Assembly (NCBI GenBank): GCA_029216955.1
Contig: JANAVB010003400.1
Location: forward strand, 12,821,147 to 12,885,146
Source: Iris pallida
Taxonomy: Eukaryota; Streptophyta; Magnoliopsida; Asparagales; Iridaceae
DNA length: 64,000 nucleotides
Reading direction: 5' to 3'
Under the pieces are notes generated by a model. That model worked only from the letters and a program-made list of their open reading frames with translations, had not been told where the DNA came from and did no database searches. This document shows positions 32,965 to 46,140 of this stretch, piece by piece. The position numbers and the translations under genes were made by a program. The number at the start of each line of letters is the position of its first letter. Within the stretch, counting starts at the first letter, position 1.

Positions 32965-33529
32965 AACGCTGTAACGCCCGTAGTTCGTATTACGTATTTT
33001 GGTATACGTGTACGTATTTTGACTCATATTGCATGTCTCATTGCATGGTTTATTTTGGCATTTTATTTGCCTGGTTCGGCTTGTTTCGGATTTGCATGTG
33101 GACTAACCCCACCTACCACCATCCATCATTTATAAGCCACCAACCCTTTCTCTCTTCTCATTCACTTCAATTACTTCTTCTCCCTCTTCCTTTAACTCTC
33201 TCCACCTACCAGGAGAGGCTTAGGCAAGTGCAACTTGCTTCATGGAGGAACTCAAGTTTTGTTGTTCCATTTTCTTCCTTACGAGATTCTAAGGCACTTT
33301 AGTACTTAGTATTTTTAATTTCTATGGCTCATTTTATGTAGATCTAAGCTTGTTGTAATTTTGAATTTCTTGGGTTTTGATCTATTAAACCTTGTTGTTC
33401 TCAAGTTTTTATGGTTCCATGTTGTAGAGAATTTTTTTTGCCCCATTTTGACCTATGGAAGTCCAGATTCTGACCATAGATGAAGGATTTGTGGAGCCTG
33501 TAAGCAACGGCTTTTATGGCTCTTCTTCT

Positions 33530-34060
33530 TGAAAAGTTGGAGAAGAAGAACAGTGCTTGACCGCATGGCTTTTTCATACGGTAAGTTTTCCTCAGTCGCA
33601 TGGCTTCGGTTGGCCTTAGCTGCATGGCTTTGGTTCACCGAGCCGTATATGCCCGTTCACCACTGTCGCATATGCCCGTTCCCCCGAACCGTATGAGCTC
33701 TTTTCCCTTAGCCGCATGGTACTACTTTTCTATTGTCGTATGGCTTAGCTTGACCATGCCGCATGACCCTGTTCTCCTCGAGCCGCATGGCTCTTGGCAG
33801 TGCTTATCGTATGAGCCCATCTCTACTTAGCCGCATGGCACTTCTTGACCGAGTCGCATGGCTCTGGTTGGCCCGTGCCGTATAAACCAAGCTGCATGCC
33901 CCTGTCCCCTCCCGAGCCACATGCCCCTGTTCCTTCCGAGCTGCATGAACCTAATCCCCTTGGTCGCATGAGCATTTTCCTGGCCGCATGAGCCTGCTCT
34001 CCCGAGCCGTATGACCTTATTTTTCCCTTAGCCGTATGGCTCTTTCCATATCCCTTGTAC
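33530..34060 (+). repeat. GCCGCATGGC-rich minisatellite in the solo LTR
   Basis: There are about twenty degenerate units centred on GCCGCATGGC or GCCGTATG, spaced 25-35 bp. It occupies the place of the TGCGCA array of the intact Tekay LTRs but with a different core. Confidence 0.75.
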
Positions 34061-34159
34061 CCCTTTTATTATATTGGGTTGTTATTTTATGCTTTTGTCT
34101 CATGACCCTCTGTGTAACCTGGGTCCCTTGATAGAAGGCTTGTACCTTGTAAATTCTGA

Positions 34160-34430
34160 ATACGTTTTATGAACACGATAGTGACCCATCGTGGTGCACT
34201 CTTGACAAGTAACATGACATGACAGTGGCCCGTTGTGGCACACTCACGACAAGTATGATGGACAAGTAACATGACATGATAGTGGCCCGTTGTGGTGCAC
34301 TCACGATAATTATGATGGACAAATAACATGACATGATAGTGGCCCGTCGTGTCGCACCCTTGATAAGGAAACCTGACATGATATACCTCGATATACTATT
34401 GCGACAGCTAACACGACATGACAAGAATGA
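34160..34430 (+). repeat. Tandem repeats in the solo LTR (GTGGCCCGT type)
   Basis: About 60-bp units with ATGACAGTGGCCCGTTGTGG and CACTCACGACAAGTATGATG. Diverged homologue of 1995-2260. Confidence 0.75.
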
Positions 34431-36729
34431 ATGGCCTAGACACCGTGGGCGATTGTGTTTGTACCAATGAACCAGTATTGTCTTACATCATGTCTAGGAT
34501 GGGAACCCCTGAATACCACGGTCAGGGGTACCTACTGAAATTGACTAAGGCTAATAACTAGAATAATTCAGTAGTCATGAAGAGATTTTCCAGCTACAGA
34601 CAATCACGTTATCTGGGCATGCAAGTGGACGTATAGCCTGCCGACGAGTAGGGCACATTTCTACCATACTGTCATGTGTTGCACCCTTCATGAACGGATA
34701 TTCGACCTAGATAACCTGGATGGTCTGCAGGGCTTATGGTTGTTAGAATAATCTCATTGCATCTTGCTAGTAACTAGGCCTGTGATAACCCTAGTTAGTT
34801 AAAGTATCAAGCCGTACTCATTGCTTGGCCATGATTGATTGGGTGGAGTCTAACCCAGTCTAGTCTTGTCCTGATTCTGTACAAGATTGTAACATGACCT
34901 GATTGCTTGTGTTTTATTTTATCGATAAATAGTGGAAAACCAAGTTTCGTTCAGATGAAGGGTTACAACCCCGGTCCTTGTTTGGTTTAAGGATTGTAAC
35001 CTGGCTATCTGAATAGTCCTATGGTTATCGCATCGTATATCCTCATAATTTTTCCATATCTCCAGTTTTAATATATAATTATGTTTTGTGCTAATTGCTG
35101 GTTTTAGTTCTTAAGTGGAGCCTCATTTGTGGCACTTGCTCTTTCTGGGATCTGACCCAGCTGGTTTTGCGTGGCCAGATACCGGAGCAGCTCCAGAGGA
35201 TCTCCCTAGCTTCCAGCCAGATGGTGACCACCAGGCGTAACCAAGGCAACGAGTGGGTTTCCCTTTTGTTCTCCCACTTTATTATAAAAATATTCTTTTG
35301 AGGCGTTTAGTCGGCGAGCACGTGTTAGCTCGTGTTGCACTTTACTCACTGTCTGCCTACGGGCTGTAACATGATTGACGAATCCTAGGATTGATCATGT
35401 ATGACTAAAACTCTTGCTAGTCTTCATATTTTGTACGACTAGCTTCATGATCATCCAAATATGTAATGTGTGGGACGCCTTACTATTGTATATTTGATGC
35501 TCTAACATCTTGTAAACTACTTTTACTTGCTTGAGATTGAGACAATAGGCTTGTTCATCAACATAAGAGACTGATGGCTTGTAGTTAAATCCTCATGTAT
35601 CTAGACAGCCGTGACCGTATAGCGAGGTGGATTCCATTTCAATATACGTAGCTGGCTATGTATGCCCCCGCTCTCCAGTATTCTGGTTCTGGGGCGTTAT
35701 AAACGCTTCCAGTCAAACCTAACTAATCTAGGTCAAAGTAAGCAGTGCATCCTCAATGGGCACCGGCTCCACAGAGATATCTAGGTCGAAATCTCCATCT
35801 ATGTCAAACCCATAGAAGGTCGAGAAATCAGCATCTATATCATCTATAAACATCAATGGGGTTATCCTGTCAGGATATGAGCAAGTACAAACGCTAACAG
35901 CAGTTTATGTGAATTGATAAATACGATAAGAGACAATTATAATTAAATACAAGATAAAATATCAAGACTGGAAATAAATAGTATATGTAAAACTGGATAT
36001 CATGTCAGGGTATAAAATACTAGAATGTAAAGTAGTACAGGAATATCAGATATACAATGTAAATATAAACAGTGCCTTAAAATATTAGAGCATTGTATGA
36101 TTGGCTTGGGACTGGATCAGGCTATTCCATTTGACCGGCTATCACAGGAAATATATATGGAGGGTCAAGTTGGACAACATGGAAAGCGAGCACAAGAATT
36201 ATCATATCAGGCTACACCCTACGTGCAGTGAGGGTAGAGCCAGCACAAGAATAGTTACAGGGTGGGTATTGATCACATAACCACTAATAAATCCCTATCC
36301 CCGAGTAGTATAATGGATCCAGACATGACACGTCATGACACGGGATTCAAAAGCAGGGAGCCAGCCCACTCCCAAATCGGTGTCTATACAAATACAGAAA
36401 ATAAGATCGAATAATGCACCTACATACCAGAAAGTCCAGGAATAACATCTCATGACCGGATCCGACGTATACTAGTCCGTGTACCATCCTGTCGGCAATC
36501 AAGTAAAATACTACAACTGAATCAGATATAGTAGATATCAAGACAATAAAAACTATCAGAGAATATACTCGTCTGCGGTCCTGAGCTGTCAATGAGAATC
36601 GATGCTCAAAGTGAAGTCACAGACCTAAAGATGAGATATACATAAGCTAATTAGGGTTTAACAGTGTTATGCATGATTTTCTAGTGTATGCTATACAATC
36701 TAGGTCGAACTCAGTCAAACAAAGTCACA

Positions 36730-36960
36730 CCAAGTCAAACTAGGTCAAAGGTTGACTTTTGGTCAACTGGTCAACTCTGGTCAACTCCTAGTCCAATCTT
36801 GGTTAAACTAGGTCAATAGTTGACTTACAGTTGACTTTTGGTCAACTGGTCAACTCTGGTCAACTCCTAGTCCAATCTAGGTCAGATGTTGACTTTACTT
36901 TGACTTTGAGTCAAAACAGTTAACCGCGGTCAAACAGGGTCAAATCTAGTCTAAGTATTC
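36730..36960. repeat. Tandem block of GGTCAAC/GTTGACT motifs (W-box-like)
   Basis: An approximately 95-bp unit (GTTGACTTTTGGTCAACTGG, GTCAACTCCTAGTCCAATCT) is repeated twice with partial copies, giving more than ten TTGAC/GTCAA cores in 230 bp. TTGAC(C/T) is the core bound by WRKY factors. Confidence 0.7.
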
Positions 36961-37944
36961 TATTCCTAACATTTACCTACCAAGATACCATATAACTTGG
37001 TCCTATTGGAATCCCAATACCAATACCTTGGTCGGAAGTCCAATACTTAGTCAGGTAAACATATACCTTAGCTACCAAGATACCAATCCTAGATATCTAG
37101 TAATTATTTGTATATTAGCTAACCAATATCTTAGATATCTAACCTTAGTTACCTAGGTAAACCCCCCTTACCTTGAAGGTAAATCCAATACCTTAACTTG
37201 CAGGTAAACCAGTACCTTACCTTGTAATAAGGTAAACCCCTTTTCCTTAAGGTAAGATAAATCTCAAATATCCCAAGATACTAACATCTAGTATCCTAAG
37301 ATACTATCTATCTTAACTCTAACATCTACTAGACACTAACTAACTAGACTAACGAATACCCTCTAACAAACACTAACTATCTATTATTGAACTTGCTAAC
37401 ATAACTAACTTATCTAACATATACTAAGATAGACAAACTACCAACTCTAACATCTATGTAGAAACTAACATCTAACATCTAACATAACAAACTAACACTC
37501 TAATTTAGAAGCTAGCTAATACTAATACACACAAGCATGCAATGGGATGCAAGTGGCAAAGTACAAAGGACAATGGGGGCTGCATACCTTGCTGCTATGG
37601 CTGCTGTTGTCCTGCTGTAACAATTGCTGCTGCTCCTCTCTTTGCAGCATAGCATGCTGCCTACTGCTGTTCTTATGCCTAGTACTGCTGTCCATTTGCT
37701 GCAAAGCTATTCCCCCTCTATACTAACACACACACTCAACCACACTCTCATCTCATCCCCTCACTCGCAAACACACAAGCACACACTCATACAAACAAAT
37801 ACACTCCTCTATATCAAATCCCCCCTCTCACACTCTAACATACAAACACATACACACATGCACTTCTTACTTAACCCTTCTCTCCACATACAAACACACA
37901 AGCACTTAAACATACTACCATCTAACACAAGACACATACACACT

Positions 37945-37948
<4 letters not shown>

Positions 37949-37992
<44 letters not shown>
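37949..37992. repeat. (TA)22 microsatellite
   Basis: Perfect TA dinucleotide run. Confidence 0.95.
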
Positions 37993-37993
<1 letters not shown>

Positions 37994-39079
37994 CATATCA
38001 AAATACATATACCATAACACCCAAATCAGTGCACAATATAATATATAGCAAATTTACATGTATCCACCTAAAACATGACTTGTAGGCAAAAAAATAGATA
38101 GATTCAAACATAGGTATTCAAATAAAAACCACTTGGGGTATCTCAATCATGTCTAAACCATTCTCTATCACACTCAACTCTGAATTTAGAAGTCAAAATG
38201 GTCAATAGGGTATTCCTACAAACACTTGGGGTGCCTCCTTTGGAATTTCTCCATGGGGACACCAAACCTATCCCAAAATCCCTAATGAGGACTCAAAAGA
38301 GCCTCACAAACATTCCTAATGGTGGTTCATGCATGGGGGTGGTTCCTATTGATGCAAAACTATAAAATTGAAATGAAAAGATGGATTTAGAGAGGGTTTT
38401 ACCTATTGGGAGTTGTATTCCAATGATTAAATCAAAAGGACACGGTTCCGACACGAGAATTCCTTGCAAATGGACTCTCCTCCTTGCTCCTTGCTCCTTT
38501 CTCCTTGCTCTCGTCTCCAAGTAGGCACCTTTTCCTTGATGGATTGAGAGGAATGGAGGAAGAATGAGTTGATTTGGGAGATGAAATCAAGAGAGAAGCT
38601 CTCAAGTTTGGGAAAGAACTCTATTTGGGAAAAAAGAGAGGGTACTAATGAAATGAAAGGTGAAGAGACCCATCCCATCTATGGCTGGCCATGTATCCCT
38701 ATTTGGGTCAACTTGAAAAGTCCAAGTTACCCCTCCCCCATTAGCCTCCCTTGGGTTAACTTAAGTCATGCAAAGGTTTGGGGTCAAAAGGGTTAAGTTC
38801 TAATCTCTAAATGAATCAATCTAGTCGTGTGGGATTAGCCTAATTACACTGGACTATTTAGTAGGGTTTGTGGGCCATGCTTAACTAATCATTGGATCCC
38901 GATTAGAGTCTAAGCTACCCGGGCCACTAACACAAGTCAAAATTACACAAAATTCAAACCCGACTAAACAAAACCCCAAATAACAATAATAAATAAATAA
39001 ATATTTACAAAAATAATATAATATGGAAAATGACTATTTTACCCTCAATTATGAAAACTGGAAGTGACAGGTTGGATAG

Positions 39080-39800
39080 GAGATTGGGGGATAGTGATAT
39101 CAGTCTTAGGCTATATAATGTTCAGTCTTATACACCTTGTTTATACTTAGACATTATGTTTAGTCCTAAATTACTTGTGTTGCAGTCAGTTCTCTGATAC
39201 AATTGTATCAGTCTTGGGTTGTAGTGTTTGGTCATTTAGGACATTAGATAGTCAGTCTCATTTCTTACGCAGATCCTAGTCCTCATTTGTATCAGCCCAT
39301 ACTGTTAATTGATGTTCAGTCATGTACTCATGTTCAGTCCTCTAAGTTCTTGTATCAGTCATGGACTATTATAGGTTCAGTCCATACTTCATTGCTTCAG
39401 TCCATATTTCATGTATCAGTCAGTCCTATACTTCAACATGGTATCGATAAATGAATGAGGGATTTAGTTATAGTTCAGTCCTTAGTTTTTAGTTATGCAT
39501 TCAGTCCCTATTTATTTGTTTAGTCCAATTACCAATTATTCAATCATTTCTATTTGGCTATTCAGTCCTTGCCTTTATTTGTATCAACTTGTAGGATATA
39601 TATTTCAGTTCCCTATTTTACTATGTATCAGTCTTATGATACATTGTACCTTCTATAGTTTTGTATCAGTATCTGATAGATGGGCCACATATGCATTAGA
39701 CATAAGATCATCTGTAACAGTCCATGTACCAGTCTTACACTTATATCAGTTAAGAAGTTTAGATATCAATTCCCTATGGTACCAGTCTCACTTTAGTTCA
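39080..39800 (+). repeat. TCAGTC-rich dispersed repeat block
   Basis: The hexamer TCAGTC, usually as GTATCAGTC or TTCAGTCC, occurs some sixteen times in about 700 bp, always on this strand, with further variants (TTTAGTCC, ACCAGTCT). No ORF pattern or simple period explains it. Confidence 0.7.
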
Positions 39801-41187
39801 GACCCATTTATTGATGGAACTGGAGATTCCCAAGACCCCTAATTTGGTGTGCGTATTGATCGATGAAAGTTTAACATATCTAAGACGTGTTCTAACCCTT
39901 CATAGCGGAACTAGGGTTCACGAATTATACCTGCGACAGAAAGAAGAACACACTTTCCAGCAACCTCGAGCAGTCATGACCCTAAGATCTTCTGCACGTA
40001 TTCCTTCCTCGGGTGGGACGTCGAGTGGACGACGATTTCCCAACCTTTTCTTCTCCTTGGCAGCCCTCCCTTTCTTTCCTTACGTAAATCATGAATTTAG
40101 AGAAAGCTTCTTATTTTTTATCAGATCATGACGGCCAGAGAATAAAGGATATATAAAGGCTATGGCAGGGACCATGAGAAGAAATTAGGGTTAGGTCTCC
40201 TAACGGATCTAGGTATCCCATATTCAGCCTGAACACACAACCCAGGCCCATTAACAATAGCTTGATCCACTAAAGAGCTATTATTGCACTACCTTTCTAA
40301 TCCCAAATTATGATTGTGGACTCCTTTCATTATTTGCTCGTTTGGATCCTCATGTTAAGTTATCGAATGTCCGTCGACCAAATTAAGTTACTGACGACTA
40401 TATTGATCGACATCTTTTATCCTTAAGTAGTACCACTCAAATTTATTCGTCATGTCGGATATAATCCACCTGCAGGGTTTACATGACAATCCTTATGAGC
40501 TCCTTAAGGGGACATCATCAATCCGACGTATCGGGACATAGATTCCTTTTATAATCAACAGTCCATCATACATACAATGTTATTACCCAATTCATAGAGG
40601 TTATTGACCCATAATGAATCTCACTCTTTTATGAGTGAAAGTAATGCACACTGCATATACATGTCTGGTATTATATTCGGATTAAGAGCACAAGAATCCA
40701 TAAAAATAAAGGTGTTTGTTCTCTTATGTAGTCAGTACAAAAAGAATAACCTCAAGTGGTCCTATTCAATACACACAAAGTGTACTAGTGTAAACATATA
40801 GTCAAGATAGACTAATACCAGATTACACTACAACCTTTCCGATGGATTGTCCAAGTCCATCTAGGTTGTGAACTATTTATATATTCTATAGGGAACTGAT
40901 AATATGATCTTCTGTGTAACACCACACACTATATTATCTATAATATAGAATATCAGACACTTGCATTAACACTTGCAATAAATACAATATGCAAACATCT
41001 GTCCATATGATTCTTAGTCAAAATTTAAGGAAATAAAGTTAATACAAAAGTGATGCTTTTAGTATATAATCCTACAATATGCAAATATTTGCCCTAGAGA
41101 CACTTGCATTAACACTTGCTATACTGGACTTGACTCGACTTGCTAGTTTTAGACATAGGGTGGGGAGAACAATACCGCTACATCAGG

Positions 41188-41188
<1 letters not shown>
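39801..41188. other. Unrecognised non-coding stretch
   Basis: Short ORFs (for example 39811-40131) show no recognisable protein. The text resembles decayed LTR sequence but I cannot place it in a family. Confidence 0.4.

Positions 41189-41265
<77 letters not shown>
41189..41265. repeat. (TA)n microsatellite, about 38 units
   Basis: Perfect TA run between unrecognised sequence and the Ty3 pol relic. Confidence 0.95.
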
Positions 41266-41268
<3 letters not shown>

Positions 41269-41358
41269 TAGACGTGCATGTTTTACATGAGACCCATTAG
41301 TTCACTTTTCAGGTTCAATTTGATTTGTACCTCTAGATTTGTAACCTTTTGGTAATGT

Positions 41359-41690
41359 AGAGCGTGTTGGAGAAAGGGCATATCGTCTTGCATTATCCCC
41401 ATAATTAGAGGAAGTGAATGATGTTTTCCATATCTCACAATTGAGGAGGTATGTGACTAATCCCAGTCATGTGGTCGATCACTCTGAGATCACGGTGGGA
41501 TCCAGTTTATTATACGAGGAGTAGCTGGTTGGTATCTTGGATACTAGTAAGAAGACACTTAGAAGGTAGACGATTAGATTACTTCGGGTCACATGGAAGC
41601 ACCATTCTTCAGGAGAGTTTACTTGGAAGCGAGAAGATTCCTTGCGAGAGCGATGTTTCCACCTATTCATGAATTCTGGTAAGTTTTAGT
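41359..41690 (+). pseudogene. Ty3 pol C-terminal relic (integrase end and chromodomain)
   Basis: Plus-strand translation shows EVNDVFHISQLRRYVTNPSH, then VDHSEITVGSSLLYEE, then VGILDTSKKTLRR, RLLRVTWKHHSSGEFTWKRE, with stops. It matches residues 440-535 of the Tekay integrase ORF. Everything upstream is deleted. Confidence 0.8.
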
Positions 41691-41751
41691 TTCATTATTT
41701 TTATGTTATAGATTTTGCATGGTAGTATTATTTTAATTTTAAGGTCGAAAT

Positions 41752-41769
41752 TTTATAAGGTGGGTAGGT
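41752..41769 (+). promoter_or_regulatory. Polypurine tract of the Ty3 relic
   Basis: The segment ends AAGGTGGGTAGGT, identical in form to 208-220, directly before the LTR. Confidence 0.7.
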
Positions 41770-43531
41770 TGTAAGTCCCCTAATTTTTAGAATTTATATT
41801 TAATTATTTTTATTTACTTAATACAGTTATTTTAATATTAAAATATATTTTAAATCAATAATGACTATAGTATTAGTTTAATGTAGTTTTGATTTTTGAA
41901 GTACAACAAATATCGATTTCTCAAATCTAATTCCATATTAGAATTCTAGACACGACCACCTTCAATTTGATATATCATGTCCCATCTAAACTTGTTTTCT
42001 AACATTCTTTTGACTTCACACAACTTCGGATCAACTTAGGCCATTTTGACCGTTTACTGTAATTCTAGATCTAACTTCCAACATGAGTTCGAAACTCGAC
42101 ATAGATCAAAAACATTTGACCCAACATATGCTTTTGACCCAATTTGAACCTACTACACATATGCCTAGGGTGTTCCATTCAATCGAGTTTTCATGTGTTA
42201 TTTATTTGCAAATGGCACATGAGACCCATTAGTTGACTTTTCGGGTTCAATTTGACTAAAAAATCTATTCGGACAACAACCTAGCCAACCCTACTTGTTA
42301 GACCCTATCTATGGTTGCCAAAATCAATTAGATATATATTTAATTAATTTTTAGTGATTAAATTGCAGCCATGTGGATTAAATTTCCTATCTTTGACTTG
42401 GTCAAATAACACACCCAATAAGGAAACTCATTACTATATTAATCCTTTGGAGGGCCAAATCTTAACCAAATTAATCCAAACCAAAGCCCAAATCCCTATA
42501 ATATAAAACCAATCAAAACCCGACATATTAAACCCCTCAACATAACCGTGACCCCCTCCTTATCTCTCCAAACCGAGCGCCCCTCCAAATTTTTTTCTAT
42601 TTTTGCACTTTCTTTTCCACCTGACAGAAAGTCATTATCCTAACCTCTTCCAACCCTTCTACCACCTTCATCTCGACCCTAGGATATCCCTCTAACACCC
42701 CAGCACCTTCTCGAGGAGCCTCAGCCTCTAATTGGTTGGTACGAGGCACGGAAGGCAGCCGAAGTCGACCGAACTTCTGCTGAATTCATCACAGTAGATA
42801 TGTTATTTTGCATCTAGGGTTTCATGTACTTTCTGACCTCATATTTTCATGAAACACAAACTAATAAAAAGATCTCTATGTCTATTTCATGTCAAATTGG
42901 CCGCCCACATAGTTTCAAACGGGTTAGACGGGACGTCCGGTCTGGTCCAGAACATACCAGATCTGTTGCGAGTGGTTTTTTCGCCCACTAGATGTGTTGC
43001 GAGTAGATTTTTGCCTATTTTCGGTCAGGTTCGATCTTCCTAATAATTTTTATCAAAACTAGATATCAAGATATTTGTAACACATACTTTTGCTGAGTTT
43101 TGAGATTATTTTAGTATTTATTAAAATTCTTGACATTTGTCGTAACACCGTAACTCCGAAAACCATGTGTTCTTTGTATCCAAAAGTCTTGATACTTCAT
43201 ATATCCTTACTAAATTATTTGTTGTGCAAGGTTTGATGTTAAAAACACTATTTAACTCATTTCTATAATTTTTCTAAATTTAATATTTTTAATTATTTAC
43301 TGTTTCATGACTCAATTAGTAGGCCAATTGTGGTATTAACGATGTAATATCGACATGAGGCTATTGTGATTGAGTTTCCACCCTTAAAATAATATTATTA
43401 GTGATACAAAAATATTTATAAGTATTTTTTAGAAATTAGATTATTATTTTATATTAGTTATAAATTATTTTTTTATAATAAAGTTTGGTACTTTATATGT
43501 TGTATATTGTGGTTTCGACTTACGAACAATT

Positions 43532-43581
<50 letters not shown>

Positions 43582-44735
43582 ACGAAGACGTTGGAGTTGA
43601 AATTGGAGGAAGTAACGAAGACGTTGGAGTTGATAGGTGAAATTGGAGGAAGTAACGAAGACGTTGGAGTTGGTCAGACATACACACGGACAGAGGTTAC
43701 AGACAAGTGTACCTTGTCAATGTTTTAGTATTTTTTATTATAGTATTTTATTTCTTGTTATAGAATTTGTGGACGTAGGATTAGTCGGTACTTAGCGTCC
43801 GAGGGTTACTCGGGTGCCGATGTCAATTTATAGATATTGGGTATCAACGCTAGGCATGACGTTGCATATTATTCGTATCCATTGACACAATTGATCACAG
43901 GACACCGATATGTTCATGATGCGAGGTTTACATGATTATTCATGGTATTGATCTAGTGGTAATTTACTGGATTGTTCCTTGTTAGTGTTATTACTACCAA
44001 GATGACTGTACGGACTTGACCTTGATAGATACTAGACATGGAATTGGGGAGAACTTGACTGCAGTATCAGACTTATTGTCATGTAGCATGTTATTGTTGT
44101 GACCCTTTAGCTCTGTAGCAGAGTAGAGGCTATCACTATCGTGCTTGATTGATTGTCCTTGGTTCCACGACACGGTACTAGGGGCAATAGCATGTATAGG
44201 TGCTTGTGAGCTTCAATGGTTAAGGTCGAATATTATAGTACATGTTCTCACATACATATCACTTAGACTGGTTACGGTTGATGCCCTTTGTATATTTATT
44301 TTTTTCTGTTACTGTTACTTGGCATATTTTTCTGTACCTTGCTAGTCCCTTGAGAACCTGGTGATCTCTCCATGTAGTAGTCATGCAGAGCTGGTCTGTT
44401 GATCGTGGAGCTATTGCTATGACCGAATCAGTTATTTTATCATGCTTACATATTGTTTCCTTTACTTATATTCTACTCTTAGCCTAGTTTTATAGACCCA
44501 TGTCATTTTCGGGTCTAATCGAATATGTACGTTATTGGGTTGCAGACCATAATATATATTGTCTATTCTTGATTTTTCTTATGCTATGGATTGGGGTAGA
44601 TGTCTGATAGTGGTTGATAGATAGAATTAGAATACTAAGACAGCTTATACGTATTCGAGTCGGACTGGAGTCCACTTGATATGTAGCTGGCATGTATACC
44701 TCCTAGTCCTACGTATTTTGGGACTGGACGTTACA
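41770..44735 (+). repeat. 3' LTR of the Ty3 relic
   Basis: A 2966-bp LTR from TGTAAGTCCC to GGACTGGACGTTACA. It is related to the outer LTR at 221-853/11302-14625. It contains a (TA)n run (43537-43578) and a minisatellite (43579-43673). A TATA-like CCTATAATATAAAACC is at about 42495. No genes. Confidence 0.75.
43537..43673 (+). repeat. (TA)21 followed by AACGAAGACGTTGGAGTTG minisatellite
   Basis: After the TA run, AACGAAGACGTTGGAGTTG occurs three times, separated by AAATTGGAGGAAGT-type spacers. Confidence 0.9.
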
Positions 44736-45953
44736 CCTCAGGCTCAATGATGAACTATAGGAAATAGGTTAAAGTCATGAAATTTAGAGGATGCACAAAT
44801 TTTTTATTATTTTTGGACGAATTCAGGATGCAAATTTTATTTTTCGGTTTGATTTGGCTTATAAAAAATTTATTCTCGGTAGTTGTGAATGTCCACAAAT
44901 TACATTTCCAGAAAATATGGAAATTCTATCCCTTAAAAGTAAGTGAATAAAATTTTTTGTCATGTAAATAAAATTTTTCAAAAGATATAAAAATTAATTA
45001 TTTTTATTTTTTATTTCATTTAAAAATGGATGTTTTTTTAATTGTTTGTTTGTTTATTTATTTATCTGTTTTTCATATACTCCTGTTAAAGTTTTTCCCC
45101 CTTTTCTCCTTGTTTTTTCTTAAGCTTTTTAATAATTTGTTTTAAGCTATTTTTGTTTTCTAATTTTATTTTTCCATTTGTTTTTCATATTTCATTTATT
45201 TTAATAATCGTTCTGAAAAAAAAAACATGATATTTTGTTTATGTACTTTTTAATTTTTTTTTAATTTTTTTAATTTATTTTAATTTTTTTATTGTTTTTA
45301 TCTATTTTTCTTTTGTTTGAAAGATTTTTTGGTTTTTTGTTTCTTGTAAACTATTTTTTGCTTTTCAAAATTATTTTTTGTATTATTTTTTCTTTACTAT
45401 ATTAAAATTTTATTTTCATTTTTTCTTTTCTTAATTTCTTTTTTTAATAAAAATCCATTTTTGTTTTTTTATTTCTCCTATTTTTCCTTTAAAAAACCTT
45501 TTTTAACCTTTTTTTTAATAAAATGTTTTAATTTATTTTCCTTTTTTTTGTTCTTTCTCCTATTTTTTGTCTTCTTTCGATGTTTAAAAAAAATCATTAT
45601 TTGGGTTCCTTTTCATTTTGAAATTTAATTTTTTGGGTTGGCTATGTTTCACTTCAGGGTGAGTTTAGTTAACTTTAGCACGGATCGGACCATAAAAATT
45701 AATTTGTTAACACCAAATTATGATGTCAATAGGATTTGAATTGTGTTCTTTTGAATGCAAAATATCACCTTTGCCAATTATGCTATATAAATCACAAATA
45801 TAAGTAACATCTATGAAATATATTTAATTATCAATCAAAAAAATACTTACTTTGGGCTTCTAGACCCTGGATTTTACACCATCTTAAAATTTAGGGTTAT
45901 TTATACCAACTCTTCATATGTTTTGTATTATATGTAAAGGAATATAAAGGGTA

Positions 45954-46140
45954 GGGGTGTCATCATATGTTTTGCGTTAAATACACAGACTAGGCCTAAG
46001 TTTAAAATAAATACTGACATGTCATCATATGTTTTGCGTTAAATACGCGGACCTCCTCTAGTTTAAAATAAATACTGACATCGTCCTATGTTTTGCGTTA
46101 AATACACAGACTAGGCCTAAGTTTTATAATATATGTAAAG
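45954..46140 (+). repeat. About 60-bp tandem repeat, three copies
   Basis: TATGTTTTGCGTTAAATAC recurs with the shared TTTTGCG core at 45970, 46032 and 46091. The array is flanked on both sides by copies of GGAATATAAAGGGTAGGGGT. Confidence 0.85.

Larger units (their letters stand above)
32970..35701 (+). repeat. Solo LTR of a Tekay-type Ty3 element
   Basis: It is a 2732-bp LTR, TGTAACGCCC to GGGGCGTTATA, flanked by perfect AACGC duplications (32965-32969 and 35702-35706). It shares order and motifs with the LTRs at 854 and 8600 (TATA, two repeat arrays, TTGGTTTAAGGATTGTAACC, the GATCATGTATGACT...CATGATCATCC segment, and CTCTCCAGTATTCTGGTTCT at the end). The end CA has become TA. There is no internal region: a product of LTR-LTR recombination. 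Confidence 0.92.
35707..39069 (-). repeat. LTR-like sequence, minus strand, probably Ty3
   Basis: Read on the minus strand it begins TGTCACTTCCAG at 39069. A candidate end ATATCCTGACA lies at 35869, but flanks do not give a target duplication, so boundaries are uncertain. It contains (TA)n, AAGGTA-rich stretches (37000-37260), CTG-rich DNA (37570-37700) and a cluster of TTGAC motifs. A short acidic reading frame (IDADFSTFYGFDIDGDFDLD, about 35845-35725) lies at its left edge. No gene recognised. Confidence 0.4.

Noticed and set aside
35725..35845. Acidic peptide frame (FSTFYGFDIDGDFDLDISVE) as a gene
   Set aside because: About 40 codons, no start or homologue recognised; kept only as a note on the LTR-like entry.
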